From positions 34,285,501 to 34,349,500 of the forward strand of contig JAZHRO010000056.1 in NCBI GenBank assembly GCA_037157565.1: a stretch of 64,000 nucleotides of DNA. Reading direction: 5' to 3'. Under the pieces are notes generated by a model. That model did not search any database and was not told the origin of the DNA. It saw only the letters and a program-made list of their open reading frames with translations. The stretch is from Thalassia testudinum. Taxonomy: Eukaryota; Streptophyta; Magnoliopsida; Alismatales; Hydrocharitaceae. Positions 1-11,448 of the stretch are shown in pieces. The translations under genes and the position numbers were made by a program. Each line of letters begins with the position of its first letter. The first letter of the stretch is position 1.

Positions 1-1376
1 TTGCTCAACTCACGTTCCCTCGAGCGAGTGCAGGCCCTAACGACACTCTCACTCGCAACCATCCCATGGCTCCGACAACAATGTAGCCACCTCCATCCAT
101 AACCGCAGCCTGCCTTCATTTCCTGAGTGCATGCTGCCATGTATGGCTATGAGGACTCCTCGCTCCCTTTCCTTTTTCATTTAATAATTTTAGCTAGTTT
201 CATTTGACTGATTGCAGTGTTTAATTAGTTGAGAACATTTTGAATGTAGCTTGTGGATATTGATTGAGTTTTAGTTTCCTGATTGCAGGTATGAGGACTC
301 CTCGCTCAACCTCCTTGTGGTTTGACCTAACCACCATACATGATTTGATTTAAATAAACTCTGATTTGATTGGCTCGTCAAGACATAATGACACATTTCA
401 GTTTCGTTTTCGATTCTGAGTATTTTATTTCTTTGTTGGAGAATGAGTTGATCACTTATCAACCTGTCCTTCAATTTGAGGGGTCTTAAAGTCTAAGCAT
501 CTACACACCATTTGCAATGATTCACTTTACGAGCGACCTTAGTGGAAATTAGGTAGCTAATAAACATACTAGGGGGTATGGCTGGCACGTTACGGTGAGT
601 GACCCCTCATAGCCAAGTGTCCAGAACCCAGCCACGCAACCTAATCTTTTTGACTATTGCCTTTAAGTATGTCTTAGATTAGGGAGGCCACCTTCTTTGG
701 AAAAGAAAGAAAAAATAGAACACACCCAAAAAAAAAAGAAAACAAATGAAAAGATATAGAAAAGGAGAAAAAATAATAAGCCACACTTTGCCGCATGGGT
801 ATGGTTGGCAAGTTGCCGTGGGTAACCTCCCATTGTCGTTTGTTGAGAGCCTAGCCCTAAAAAAACACAAATAAATCCCTACAATTAGGAAAAGCAGGGA
901 AGTAGAATAAACCAAAAGAGATATACACTATGTTCACCCTTGTGTTGACCCCATCAAAAATATGAGTAGGGAAAAGGTACCAATTGAAAAGATAAACCTT
1001 TAGGCAGAAATACTTTCACATAGGGTCACCTAGGGTTTGTACATGCTTAGTACTTCTGGTCCTCTCAAATCTTGGGTGGGTTGGGTAGTCGTAGAAAGTC
1101 ACCCCAAAACCTTAAACAAAAAGTCCAAAAAATAAGAAAAGAAGAACAAGAAAAATAAAATTCTCTTTTATGTAAATAATATAAAGGCAAGGACTTGTAC
1201 AATCTGCATTTTGGCAAGCACCTGAAGTGTTGTTGAGTCTTCAAAGTTTAGATCCAAAGTATGAATTTCCTTTCACTGATTAACGACTACTGCCCTAGCG
1301 ATCAGATGTTAATTCCTTCTTTATAAATAGCATTTCGTTTAATTTTGCTATAGATTAGCAAAAGATAGGCATGGGG
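1..1376 (+). other. G0 element: 3' non-coding internal region
   Basis: No coding sequence is supported here. The stretch from about 440 to 860 is related, in opposite orientation, to the 3' non-coding region of A3 (about 25640-26000). Shared blocks include CTAAGCATCTACACA near 493 and TATGGYTGGCAAGTT-like sequence at 575-596 and again at 798-826. The stretch ends in a hairpin plus purine tract that abuts an LTR start at 1377. It is therefore the 3' internal end of a + strand Athila-like element whose body lies left of the window. The first 290 bases are more GC-rich and I do not recognise them; a 17-bp direct repeat (149-165 and 291-307) brackets that part. Confidence 0.75.
1343..1376 (+). 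promoter_or_regulatory. G0 3' polypurine tract with upstream hairpin
   Basis: TTTTGCTA and TAGCAAAA (1343-1350 and 1356-1363) form an 8-bp stem with a 5-base loop. Four bases later comes GGCATGGGG (1368-1376), and then TGTAATAG, the LTR start. The same layout with the same 4-base gap occurs in A1, A2, A3 and A4. The tract should prime plus-strand DNA synthesis; the role of the hairpin is unknown. Confidence 0.8.
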
Positions 1377-1440
1377 TGTAATAGATATACATTATTTCAT
1401 GGTAAAATGACTCTTATGCAAGTTCCTAAGCTAAGTTACT
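1377..1440 (+). repeat. G0 3' LTR, first fragment
   Basis: The LTR starts with TG directly after the polypurine tract and is cut at 1440 by A1. It resumes at 38358. The joined order (TTATGCA, then TTCCTAAGC, then GCATTTAGC and CATAACATTCATCAT) matches the start of the A3 LTR read on its own sense strand, which supports continuity across A1. Confidence 0.75.
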
Positions 1441-3061
1441 TGTCCATCACGAAACGTTTTAAAAGAGTTTTGTATCATTGTAGTTGCGAATCATGTCAAA
1501 ACAAATAAATTTATAAATATTTCGATAAGTACCGAGTCGTTCGCAGGGAGGCAAAACATGATTTTCAAAACTTTTTGTACTAACTAATCTGTCCTAATGC
1601 AACACATAAACAGAGACCAGATATTCAGATAATCAGATTTCTATTATTATTTGCAAATAGTTCTAAACTAGGAATCTAAACAAATATGCTAAAGAATAGA
1701 GTAAGAGAAGTACATGAAGGATGGCACTGCTTGTGAGATGCTTGTGCGAAATGCGGCAGCACTTCAGATCCAGAGCATCAAGAGGAAGACCAGAGATAAG
1801 TTGCAGAGAGAGAGAAAAGCTGGAGAAGTGTCTGGTGGGAGTTCCTCTCAACTGGGGGCCCTGAGGCTCTTTTTATAGCTTCAATGAGGGGCAAAGTAGG
1901 TATTTAGGCCCCCCAACTCATGCAACAACTTTGGAGCCATCAGATCCATTGACCAGGAGAGCAACGTACCAAATCGCACCTCAAAATAACCTTCCACGTG
2001 CCTTAAACAAGTGGATTGCCTCAGATGTTGACACATGGCGCAAGCTCAGTTGCTAGATCACGATCGCACACACCGCTTGCACTCCTCGCGCGTGCGCATG
2101 CATGCATTTGATTTCAGCCGTCCGATCTCGCAATCGGACGGCTTATGTCGTGCACCGCACCGTCTCTATTCCCCACGTGTATCGGGGCTTCGGGTTGGGC
2201 ATCCAACCGCACGTATGCCCACATCGCCACATCCGATGGTCCTCGTCGCTGCAAGCAGTTGAATTCGTGCGACTTGATCTCATCCGATGGCTTGATTGCA
2301 TGCAACCACTACCGCCTTCTTGATTTTGCACTGGCCGTGATTCGAACGCTCATCCCTCTCTCTTGCGCGACCGCACTCTTCGCTGCGCTACGTGCGCCGA
2401 TGGTCACGATTTGGTTTTAGCATGTAGCAGCTCTTAGCCATTGGATGAAGTTCCAACGACTGAGATGGACTCCTCCTTGATGAAGGGCGTGATGGTAAGC
2501 ATCATGGATCCTTCATGGGCATTGGATGGTGATCCAATGGCCCACATTTGCCCTTCAGTAGTTGGGGCACGGTGATCCCTCCTAGGATGGTCCCATGTGG
2601 CACCATCCTGGCCATTCATCTTCCCTCCTTTGTAGTTAATGCTATAGGGCTCCGATCGGGTTGATCTTTACACCGTTGGACTGCAATCGTTGATTCGGAT
2701 CCATCCGTGCAGTTGGATTTGACATCTGAGGTTTGGAACTCTATTATCTTTCTCCTTGGCCTCTGTTCTTCTATGGGTTGTATATGATGCTACGGATATC
2801 CGATCAAGACGATTCCAGAAGCATTGGACTCCCGTCATCGTCCTAATCAGATCTGTATGGTATGATCTATCATCTGCGACCCTGAATCATCTACAATTAA
2901 TATTGTCTCTCTTTTAGAGCATAAAATGGCAGTATTATCTATAATGCTACCAAACTAACTACTATGCAAATTATGATGCTTATGCATGTATTGTGCCTAA
3001 GTTGAGCTAGAATCTAATTTAATTCAAGTAAATTAGGTCCTATGATGGCTGTGCAATCTCA
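1441..3061 (-). repeat. A1 3' LTR
   Basis: Starts TGTCCATCACGAAAC and matches 36754-38357 along its whole length. Read on the - strand it has a TATA box (TATAAAAA, + strand 1870-1877). The U5 stretch TTTGCCTCCCT (complement at about 1543-1556) is complementary to the sequence just after the primer-binding site. A dyad lies at 2586-2607. The short ORFs on both strands between 2035 and 2619 are LTR sequence, not genes. Confidence 0.9.
2586..2607. promoter_or_regulatory. G-box-like dyad in A1 3' LTR
   Basis: GATGGTCCCA-TG-TGGCACCATC, an almost perfect inverted repeat. The copy in the other LTR (37888-37909) has exact 10-base arms. Related dyads occur in the A3 and G0 LTRs, some centred on CACGTG. 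Confidence 0.6.
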
Positions 3062-3096
3062 GCTCCATGCCTGAATTTTGCTAGTCCCTAGCAAAT
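3061..3096 (-). promoter_or_regulatory. A1 3' polypurine tract (degenerate) with hairpin
   Basis: On the - strand TTTGCTAG-GGA-CTAGCAAAA (3076-3096) is followed after 4 bases by GGCATGGAGC (3062-3071), then the LTR. The G-run is interrupted compared with the other elements, so the tract is probably decayed. Confidence 0.7.
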
Positions 3097-4591
3097 GCAA
3101 GACTAAATGCGAAGTGATCATAAATGACTGATTTCTATCAAGAGTTCGACTAGAGATTTATTTCTTTTGTTTTCATCCAAAACTTTAGAAATTCAGATAG
3201 TTGTGAAAGTGTAGTGTTGTAGCCTATGCAACAGATCCAAGTGAAAAGTCAATCCACATCTAAAACTCGTACTTGACCCTTAGTAAAAATTCTATTGGGA
3301 TAGGAAAACTTCTTCCCTCGAAGTTGCAAAATAATCTGTTATTTCACCCCCGGCTTTTGACTTAGGTAGAAGATGTCTAAGTCAAGTAGGTTTGTATTTG
3401 GTGGCTCACACTTTTCTGGTGCTACACATAGACTAGTACTACAGAACATAGATTTCAAAACTTATTAAATAATTCAACTCAAAGAGAGATGGAGAAACTG
3501 TGCTCTTTTTAGTTCCCTTGTACTCATTCTCTCTCTTTCTTCTTTTTTTCTTTCTTTTTCTTTTTCTTTTTTTTCTCTTTTTTTTTCTTTTCGAGCTCAC
3601 AATCTCACCAGATTTGTCAATATATTTGGTGGCCTCTCATGGCATTAACACTTTGATTAAGTTGTGATAACCCTCTGACTAAGTCAGCAATCCTCGACTA
3701 ATATTTGAGCAGTCAGAAATACAGAAAAGTAGGTTAAGGCTGTATTTGGTGGATTGTAAATGGAATGGGTGTTCTTGCCTTAATCTGCTTGACATGAAGT
3801 AAACATAACATAATTAACACTTTTTTTCTATATATATTTTTCTGCTTTTCTCTTTCTTTCTTTTTTCTTTTCTTTTTTTTTCATATATATTTATTTCTAC
3901 CAACACAACGTATTGTGGCAACCATGCACATTTTTATTCACGAGACATTATTTAGGATTGGGGTGTTCAAGAGGATATCGGGTGGCTTATTTGGTGGAAG
4001 TGCCTACTCTTGGCACTAGGAAAGGAATGGATGGGACAATGTATTTCTGACCTTGATATTAATACCCTCCTACAGCCAAGGATTCTGTAAAGGACGATCG
4101 CAACCATCCACCTTAGTCTTAGTTTTATTAGTACCCACTCTCTACGTATATGCCTTGTTTGGTGGCTCTCCAAAAATTCACACAAAGAATTTGTACGTAG
4201 GAATGGAGAGCAAAACTATGCCTAGCTCCGAGTATCATAATCCAATTATCCAGAAACTAAGATTCCTTATACTAGCCTTAGAGCACCAGTAGACTCTCTA
4301 CTCTCACTTCACAATTGTTTGGTGGATCTACTAGAAGATGTTTGCCTGACTCCCTAATTACTGTCCAAGGGTTCAGGAGAAGAAGCATTGCTTCTTCTCG
4401 ACAAACTAAAGATGTCTATCGGTCTTCACAGAGGATTCATTGTAAATTCTACGTGTAAGTGTGAAATTGTACTGGATTCTAAATTCAGGAATCAACTTTA
4501 AGAATAAAACCCTAATAAAACCTTCTTGATAAAAATTCTTTATGCATGAATGCAATTTTCTTTTTTGACATAAAAATAAGACATGCAATGT
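3097..4591 (-). other. A1 3' non-coding region with TTTGGTGG motifs
   Basis: No coding sequence seen. The + strand shows six copies of T[AG]TTTGGTGG at 3395, 3623, 3743, 3988, 4156 and 4316. Pyrimidine-rich runs lie at about 3525-3595 and 3830-3880. It occupies the same place as the repeat-bearing 3' non-coding regions of A2, A3 and A4. Confidence 0.6.
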
Positions 4592-4629
4592 CCACCCCCC
4601 CATGCCTATTCATTACAATGTCCTCATTG
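4592..4629 (-). promoter_or_regulatory. A1 internal purine tract with hairpin (central PPT-like)
   Basis: On the - strand CAATG-AGGA-CATTG (4616-4629) is followed after 9 bases by GGCATGGGGGGGTGG (4592-4606). The same pair with 8-9-base spacing is present in A2, A3 and A4. The purine tract resembles the 3' polypurine tract. Plus-strand priming here is inference. Confidence 0.72.
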
Positions 4630-4735
4630 AAATGTATGTAGAAAAATCAAAATGTAATAAGAAAAAGGAGGGGATATCACCTGACTGAGCTTGTAGCCCA
4701 GGTCAGCTTGGATAGAGAAATACCTATACAGAATA

Positions 4736-4751
4736 CTGGGTTGCCTCCCAG
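4736..4751 (-). other. A1 hairpin with AGGCAA loop
   Basis: On the - strand CTGGG-AGGCAA-CCCAG. A4 has ACGGG-AGGCAA-CCCGT at the same place relative to its central purine tract. The outer base pairs differ but pairing and loop are kept. Confidence 0.6.
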
Positions 4752-4806
4752 CCAATGCTAAGTTTAACATCATTTGCTGAACCTAAACCCAAAAGAAATA
4801 TGTATT

Positions 4807-5136
4807 TCAATATTGTGGGTCAAGAGAAGGAGTAATAATTATTGCTGAGAGATTCAGGATTAGTATAAAGATATGATCAAGTGGTCCCAGAATCAGTGAT
4901 CCATAAATGTGAATGAACTGATGATGCAGTCCTACTCCAAAGAGTTTTTCTGATTTGAAAAATAGAATAGGGTCAAATAGATGAGGTTCATGATGCAGAG
5001 CCTGTTCATTAATCCAATTCCATAATTCATGAAGAGGTGATGGAGGGTTTGGATTGAAATCATGATTGAAAGTTAGATCTAGTTCTAAATTAGAATCATA
5101 AGGATCCTCATAATGGTAATTGATGTCAAAAATCAT
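4807..5136 (-). pseudogene. A1 C-terminal GLHH segment of unknown function
   Basis: A 109-residue open stretch. It begins acidic and aromatic (several D, E, Y, N) and then has the core LFGVGLHHQFIHIYG followed by a hydrophobic tail with LILGPLDHIFILIL. Similar cores occur in A3 (GMGLHHNLVHICG) and A2 (AIGIHHQLANFLG), each about 100-300 bases before or at the central purine tract. Upstream, 5137-5304 is acidic coding remnant in broken frames. I do not recognise the family. It could be a remnant of an env-like or accessory protein with a membrane-seeking end. There is no evidence for an enzyme. Confidence 0.5.
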
Positions 5137-5304
5137 GAATTCTCCAAGCTCCGGGTCATATGAGGATAAAGGTAGAGTTGTGTTGAATTACTCAAAATCC
5201 TTATCAGAAATTACCTCTTCCTCATCAAAAACCATTTCCTCCTCAGAATCAAGCCATCCATTTGAACCAATTAGATTATAAGTTCTTCCTCAGTCCATAA
5301 TGCC

Positions 5305-5913
5305 TTAAACTTCTTTTTCTGAGGTTGTTTCTTTGTTTTCCTGGTTCATGTCCTTTGATTGTCCAATGTCTTGAACCCCCTCAAAATCTAATAATTCTTG
5401 AATTTCAAGGTGGATATACTGATGATTCTTTATGCCGTCATCTAATTCATCATGTGATGCTCCCAATAGTTCCATGATCTCACAAATATCTTTTTCAATT
5501 TGATTATCTATGGGAGGTTGTAGATCAAAAGCATCCTCAAGTACATGACTTCCCTGCCTTTCTTGTTGATCTTGAAATCTGATAGAATTCTGATCATCCT
5601 TAGTGTGAATTGCCAAGACCTCCTCAATTGTTCCGAAGACCTCAATAGAACCACAATTCACTTTATTCTTTTGGGAAGCTTTAAAGATATTGAGTTGACA
5701 AGTTTTCCTTCCAAAAGTGATTTGCATATTCCCCGTCTTACAATTGATTAAATCCTTGGCTGTGGCCAAGAAAGGTCTTCCTAAGATTATCAGGGTGTGG
5801 TTCAAGTTTTTTGATGCCTCCATATCTAAAACTAGAAAGTCCACAGGATACTCAAAATCCCTCACTTTTATAATCACATTATGTAAGAATCCCTTTGGAA
5901 TATTGGTTGACCT
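5305..5913 (-). pseudogene. A1 retropepsin-like protease, C-terminal half
   Basis: The reading frame contains VDFLVLDMEASKN and LIILGRPFLATAK, the flap/ILGRPF part of Athila/Tat-type aspartic proteases, followed by an acidic, Q-rich tail of about 100 residues. The N-terminal half, with the catalytic motif LLDLGTSINL, is at 13666-14095. S1 lies exactly between them. In autonomous relatives a reverse transcriptase follows the tail; here the region instead leads to the GLHH segment. Confidence 0.82.
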
Positions 5914-6355
5914 ATCAGTGATATCAAAAATACATGTTTTGTTAAAAGCAGGTTTTTAATGTCTTTGTAACGCGTATCTTTCCAATCAACTTTTGCAATT
6001 TATAAAACCTAGATGTGGGGTATCTAGGGTCATCCAAGGAGGCAATTTTGCAATTTTAATAATCTTGCTTAACAAAGAGGAAATCAACTTTCTTTTTTAG
6101 ATTTTTTTTTAATATAAGATTTTTTTTTGTATTTTGAAGTAACAGGCAAATACGCGATTTTGAGTAGGAAAATGACTACACCAAAATTACTATCACTAAC
6201 ACTAAAGTGATAAGATAATCCTCTCTCTAAGCTCACCCTAGGTATGTGGAGACCTAGGATAACTAGAGAGAGGGAGTGAAAAAGTTCTAGAAAAGATAAT
6301 AAAGATGCATAAAATTTGAGAAAGGCAATTTTTTTTTTTTGAATCAGTGAGGAAA

Positions 6356-6374
6356 GCTATCGTGAAATGATAGC
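6356..6374 (-). other. LINE 3' UTR hairpin
   Basis: On the - strand GCTATC-ATTTCAC-GATAGC, about 15 bases before the A-tail. Some LINEs use a 3' end hairpin for recognition by their reverse transcriptase; that role here is inferred from position only. Confidence 0.5.
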
Positions 6375-6572
6375 AATCCGGAGGGCAATATATTTCAAAC
6401 TAGACAAACATTACAAAATAGATCCCCAACTATGTATGAGGGACCAGCACTCATTTACAATTTTCTCACATCGAACTGGTCTCTCCTGAAAAAGCTTTTC
6501 ATTTCTTGCCCTCCACACACACCACAAGGTGGCGGCCATATACCTGTATGGCCGTCTAGGTGTAACAAACCT

Positions 6573-6878
6573 CTACCAAAGGGAATCCCAGGTAGGAAGG
6601 GGTTCCTGGCAAATTTTCCCCCAAAGCTTGTCTGTGACCAGACATGAAGAAAAAATATGAGATGCACTGTCAGTGTGTAATCCACAGAGGTGACAGGTGT
6701 TCAGCATTGTCCCCATTCTTCTATGTCTAAGATCACTCGTGATCAAGCCTTCCCACCTGCAAAGCCACAAGAAGATTTGAACTTTCAAAGGAATCTTCAA
6801 TAGCCAGATCTTCTTGTCAATCAGATCATTCTCCACATTTGTGTTTGACCTGATGATCCTTTCATAAGCCTGCTGCAC
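6573..6878 (-). pseudogene. LINE ORF2 zf-RVT finger region
   Basis: Contains the zf-RVT pattern: KIWLLKIPLKVQIFLWL, then a CHLCG...ESASHIF-like finger seen as NTCHLCGLHTDSASHIFSSC. This domain sits at the C-terminus of ORF2 in plant L1 elements. The frame is shifted relative to the reverse transcriptase upstream. It may contribute to nucleic-acid binding. Confidence 0.85.
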
Positions 6879-6932
6879 TGAAAAGATCCCATTCCAACCA
6901 TAAGTGTCAGCCGCATCTTGCCTAGGCTGTAT

Positions 6933-8630
6933 CTACTGCAGTGCAAACAACAAATTCTGCCTGTCCTCCCATTGCCGTGTACCTATCCTACTTAAATCAG
7001 GTCCTTCCAGCCTCCAGCAGCTCCCTACAATAGACCACAAGCTGCTGATAGTAGCATCCTTGTCTGCAGCTGTAGCATGTGCCCTTGGGTAAGCATCTCT
7101 TAGCATCCCCAAATCTGACCACTTCTCATTCCACAGGCTGAAGTCACAGCCATCTCCAAGCCTCAGCTGCATCAGATGCCAGTTGCTTTTGATTGCAAGG
7201 ATAACTGATCTCCAAAAAGAAGATGGTTTAGCTGGATGTAGCCTCTTCAGTGCACTATTGGAGCCACCATAACAGTCTCTGATCAAGTCAGTCTAGATTT
7301 CATCCTTGCCCTTAAAGATCTTGATGGCCCATTTGATCAAAAGAGCTTCATTGAATTCCTTAAGTGCCTTGATCCCCATACCACCTATTTCCTTTGGCCT
7401 GCAAATCTTTTCCCATTTCACAGGCTGCATGAAACTTCCCTCATGACCAGCCCCTTTCCAAAAAAAATTCTTCCACATTACATCCAACCGTTTCCAGATA
7501 GATTTTGAAGCCTTAAAGATGCTGAAATAGAAAACCGGGATGGAAGTTATGACTGAGTTTAGGAGAATTAATCTCCCACCCTTAGATAGAAATTTACTAC
7601 TCCACCCTTTCAGTTTGACAGATACTTTGTTAAATAGAATATTCTAGTCATTCTTCTTCATTTTTGCAGCTCTCAATGGCAGTCCCAGATATCTCATTGG
7701 CAGCTTAGATCGAGGTGAACCCAATGTAGTCTCAAGATCCTTCTGTTCCTGCTCATTCATGCCAAAGCATATCAAAGTAGACTTTTCTCTATTCAATTTC
7801 AGACCTGATATATCTCCAAAAATTTTCACCATATGCCCTAAAGCATGGGCAGCAGAATTGGTCCCTTCCACAAAAAAAAATTGTGCCGTCTGCATAATGC
7901 AAAATAGGAGCCAAGGATCTCCTGTTGGACATTGAGTACCCTCTGATGACCCCCACCTCTGTCATTCTACATGCATATCTTGCAAGCCCATCCACTGCAA
8001 GATTAAAGATCAAAGGGGCTAGAGGACATCCTTGTCTAACCCCACGTTGAGGTTGAATCCAAGCACCACATGGTTTCCCATTGATTAACGGGAGAAGGAC
8101 GCAGTTGTGATACAACACTTCATCCACTGGATCCATAGAGGGGGGAAGCCTCTCCTTTTGAATACCTCCTAGATGTAAGACCATGAAATCAAATCATATG
8201 CCTTTTGGAAGTCGACTTTCCACATAAATGCCTTGCATTTCCTTCTGTGCCATCCACTCACTATTTCTTGGGCCAAAAGGAAGGATTCTTGGAGGGATCT
8301 ATTGGGTAAAAAGGTAGACTGCACTAGGTGTATTAAGCTCTGTAGAACAGTTCTTAGTCAGTTTGCCAATATCTTACTCACCACAAGGTAGATAGAGTTT
8401 GATAATGAGATCGGCCTGAAATCTAAAAACTTCTCAGCTCCCATAGTCTTTGGCAATAGGAAAAGATATGATTTATTGATCCTATTGAAACTTGCATTGC
8501 CATTCTCAAATTCTCTTATGACTTCCATCACCTCCTTGCCAAGCACGCTCCACATTTCTGTATAAAAGAACACTTGTATCCCATCAAGTCCTGGGGATCC
8601 TTCCATATTAAGTTCTTTAATAGCATGCAA
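6933..8630 (-). pseudogene. LINE ORF2 reverse transcriptase and connection region
   Basis: Fragments in several frames follow the non-LTR RT order. At 8358-8630: SPGLDGI (block 1), LLPKTM and FRPISLSNSIY. At 7789-8184: RGVRQGCPLAPLIFNLAVDG and then HYADGT, the catalytic YADD box with the second Asp replaced by Gly. A frameshift follows at the A/T run near 7875, then ISGLKLNREKS and RYLGLPL (7644-7895). At 7293-7487 and 6933-7286 come the conserved W-K-EIGGMGIKALKEFNEALL-KW region and a further ORF2 stretch. The changed catalytic Asp and the frameshifts mean no activity. Confidence 0.88.
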
Positions 8631-8927
8631 TGTTTCCTATTCAGAGATGGTTGCTGTCAGTTGAGTGGCTTGATCCCTTGTAATTCTTGGTGCATCATTC
8701 CCTGCCATCCTCCATTCCCCTCTCTTTATTGCCCGAGAGGCTCCCCTGTAATATCTTATAGCTTCAGACCTTATTTCCTAAATAGAAGAAAGTCTTTGTC
8801 CATCTTTGGTAATGGAAGAGATATAATTTACACACCTCCTAGAGCTAGCCGCATGATGAAAGAATTTCATGTTGGCATCTCCCTCCTTGAGCCACAATTG
8901 TCTTGATCTCTCCCTCCAATCAACCTC

Positions 8928-9155
8928 CTATTTGAAATCCTCCTCCATTACCACCCCCTGCCACATTTTCCTATCTACCAGCTCCTCATCAGACAGAGTA
9001 CCTACTGCTTCCTTAGAGTCCAGCTCCTGGATGTTGTTCAAAGCCTCTACCTGCCTTTGGTGCCTTAATGTGCTCACAGTAGTACTATACTCTTTCAGAA
9101 TTGTACGTAGGGCTGCCAGCTTGGATGCCAACCTGATTGTAGCTGAGCCCTCCAC
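8928..9155 (-). pseudogene. LINE ORF2 linker between endonuclease and RT
   Basis: A helical, charged 75-residue stretch (KLAALRTILKEYSTTVSTLR and following) in the place where plant L1 ORF2 proteins have a coiled linker between the endonuclease and the reverse transcriptase. No catalytic motif is expected. The frame is interrupted on both sides. Confidence 0.65.
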
Positions 9156-9293
9156 CTATTTAGCTTACCACCATGAGCTGATCATCTGATGGAATCTTGG
9201 TTCACTCAGCTAAGACTTCCTAAGTTTGAAGTATGAGCCTACTTGGATCTCTTCCCCACTAACCCAAACCAAAGGAGTATGGTCAGAGAATGG

Positions 9294-9946
9294 TCAATCC
9301 AGTCCAGCAACACTCGACAATTGGAATCTATCAAGAATAGTCACATTTCCAAAAAATCTATCAATTTTAGATAGAAGACCATTACCATTGCGCCAAGTAA
9401 ACTCAACACCTGAAGAAGGATATTCATTCAGTTCAAGGGATTGAACCACCAACTGAAAGCCAATAACTAAGCTGTCTGTGGCACCATGGGGCATGTCTGT
9501 CCCTGTCATCACAAATTGAAGTCTCCTCCTGTCAGCCAAGCTTCCCCCTACGCCAATTCAGCTGCAGCAGCCCAATCCTCCCATAGTTCCCACCTCGCAG
9601 ATGCAGCACAAGGGCCATACACACCAGTAACCCAGATAGTGTCCTGCCCCTGGTGAGTTTGGAACTTGCAAGTCAACAAATGTCTAGCCTTGTGTACTTC
9701 CAAAATGTGTGCCCAAGCCTTTCTCCACCAAATAACAATGCCCCCCAACCTACCATGTGCACTAAGCATCACACATTCATTCACCCCCGTAGCCGTCAAG
9801 TCACTCCATATTCTATCAGACTCATTCTCAATGTGAGTCTTTTGAATGATCGCACACTCAGTCCCCCACTCTCTCAAGTATCTAATCAAAGAAGCCCTCC
9901 GACTTTTGTCGTGCAACCCGTGCACATTCCAAGTGAGGATTCTCAT
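9294..9946 (-). pseudogene. LINE ORF2 apurinic-type endonuclease
   Basis: Starts MRILTWNVHGLHDKSRRASL, the N-terminal motif of APE-type L1 endonucleases. The second motif reads IIQKTHIE, where family members usually have QETK or QETH, so the metal-binding Glu appears replaced by Lys. VTGVYGP follows. After a frame break near 9540 the C-terminal part has FTWRNGNGLLSKIDRFF (family FTW...SRIDRFL). The start overlaps the end of ORF1 by a few bases. This domain would nick target DNA. Confidence 0.88.
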
Positions 9947-11385
9947 CTACCTTCATGAGAACCCTCCCCCCTTTGATTCTGACATTTGCATACCTGCATA
10001 ATCTCGGCAACCTTGTCTTCATCCAGAAGCAGATCAGCCTTTGACTTCCTCTGCCAAAGGCTATATGGTGACCTGCCCTTACCAGATTTGGTGCAAGATC
10101 CAGCACCAAATTTTAGACCCTCCACCACTTGCAAACTCTGTTGAACCTTCAAGGAGTTAGGAGAGATCTCTTGCACCACCTGCACCTCACTATCAACAAT
10201 GTCTGGCAGTCCACTCCCTGCATCTTCATCCACAGGCCTCATTGTTTCCATCCTTATTGATTCCTCCTTCTCCTTACCCATCGTCTTCCCCCTTTCCCCC
10301 AAATGATGGTCATTGCACATTTTGATAGAAGGGGACTCTTCAGGAGAAAACCTCCACAATACCTGCCTGTTCACCTCTTCAGCAGCTTCAGAATCAAACG
10401 GCTTATCCTGCACCTTCTTCGTAACAGTGTCGTCCACTTTGAAACTCAGCAGCAGCAGCCAAGAACTACCCCCACATCTCAGAATCAATTTGTCAGGGAC
10501 CAAACCTGATTTAAAAACATCAACCATCACATTTAGCATCCGTCCATCGCCCTCCATCAGCCCAACTTCTGCATCTTCTGCCATCAAGGCAAATCCAGAT
10601 ATCATGGTCTCCACAACCTCCCTAGACCTCAGGTGTAGTGGCAAGCCCTTGTTCTCAAGTCTCCCTAACCTGGATCCCAATCTCTGAGGTGGCCTCTCCG
10701 GCAAGGCTCCATCAAAGGGAGAGACCGACCTCTAGATCACCATTAGGCCATCACAAAAGCACGTTTGAAAATGCAGTCTTTCGACATCCATCATCCCCAA
10801 TCCAAAAAGCACAAAGCATGTAGGTGACAGGGAGGCGATCTACCATGAGTTAGTCGGTGGGGAAAGAGAGCTTACCAGATTACGCAAGTTTTCTAAGGTC
10901 GGGCTCCTAGTCATAACCTCTCCAACCAGCACCCCTCACTATACGAGTTCTGCTGCTCTAATGTTCTCTGTCATAGGGACCTCCACGTCAACCATAGGAC
11001 CCCCATAGGTAGGAGGGGGCGGTGGTGGTGGCGGCTGAGCCCTAGCATTCAAGATTTCAGACCGCGAATTTGGGCGGCCTTTCATCTGCCCATCAGAAAT
11101 CTTACATAAATCCCTCTTGTGGCCATAACCACTGCACGCTAGGCACACAATGGGAGAACGACAAACAGCAGCCATATGGCCCCACCGCCGGCACCGGAAG
11201 CACACAATCCTTCTGTTATCCCTTGCACTCCCTCTATCAGTCCTCCTCGACTCCGTCACCCTTCTGCCAAATTCATCAGATTCTCGCCTCTCCTTACGCC
11301 TCAACGCCCTAGACCTCCATGTAGTCCACCCCTCGTCTTCCCTGAATCCACCATCGACCACCCCGAGATCGCCTGCTGCCAGCAT
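9943..11385 (-). pseudogene. LINE ORF1, CCHC nucleic-acid-binding protein
   Basis: The N-terminal fragment (10939-11385) is Arg-rich and carries two zinc knuckles, CFRCRRWGHMAAVC and CLACSGYGHKRDLC, then a run of nine prolines. After stops and a frame change, 9943-10704 gives a 253-residue acidic C-terminal part I do not recognise. ORF1 of plant L1 elements binds the element RNA. Two adjacent CX2CX4HX4C knuckles near the N-terminus are visible here. Confidence 0.82.
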
Positions 11386-11448
11386 GGTTCCCCTCTTGTC
11401 ATGTGAAAGATATCATGGGAGTGGTCAACAAAACCTTAAGAAAGGCAA

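Larger units (their letters stand above)
6329..11438 (-). mobile_element. L1-type LINE inserted in S1
   Basis: About 5.1 kb with a 12-base A-tail (T run at 6329-6340) and a 10-bp TSD AGAAAGGCAA at 6319-6328 and 11439-11448. Order on the - strand: about 53 bases of leader, ORF1 with CCHC knuckles, endonuclease, linker, reverse transcriptase, zf-RVT finger, short 3' UTR. The short leader suggests slight 5' truncation. Frameshifts and substitutions at catalytic positions make it inactive. Long TSD, A-tail and domain order fit target-primed reverse transcription. Confidence 0.93.
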
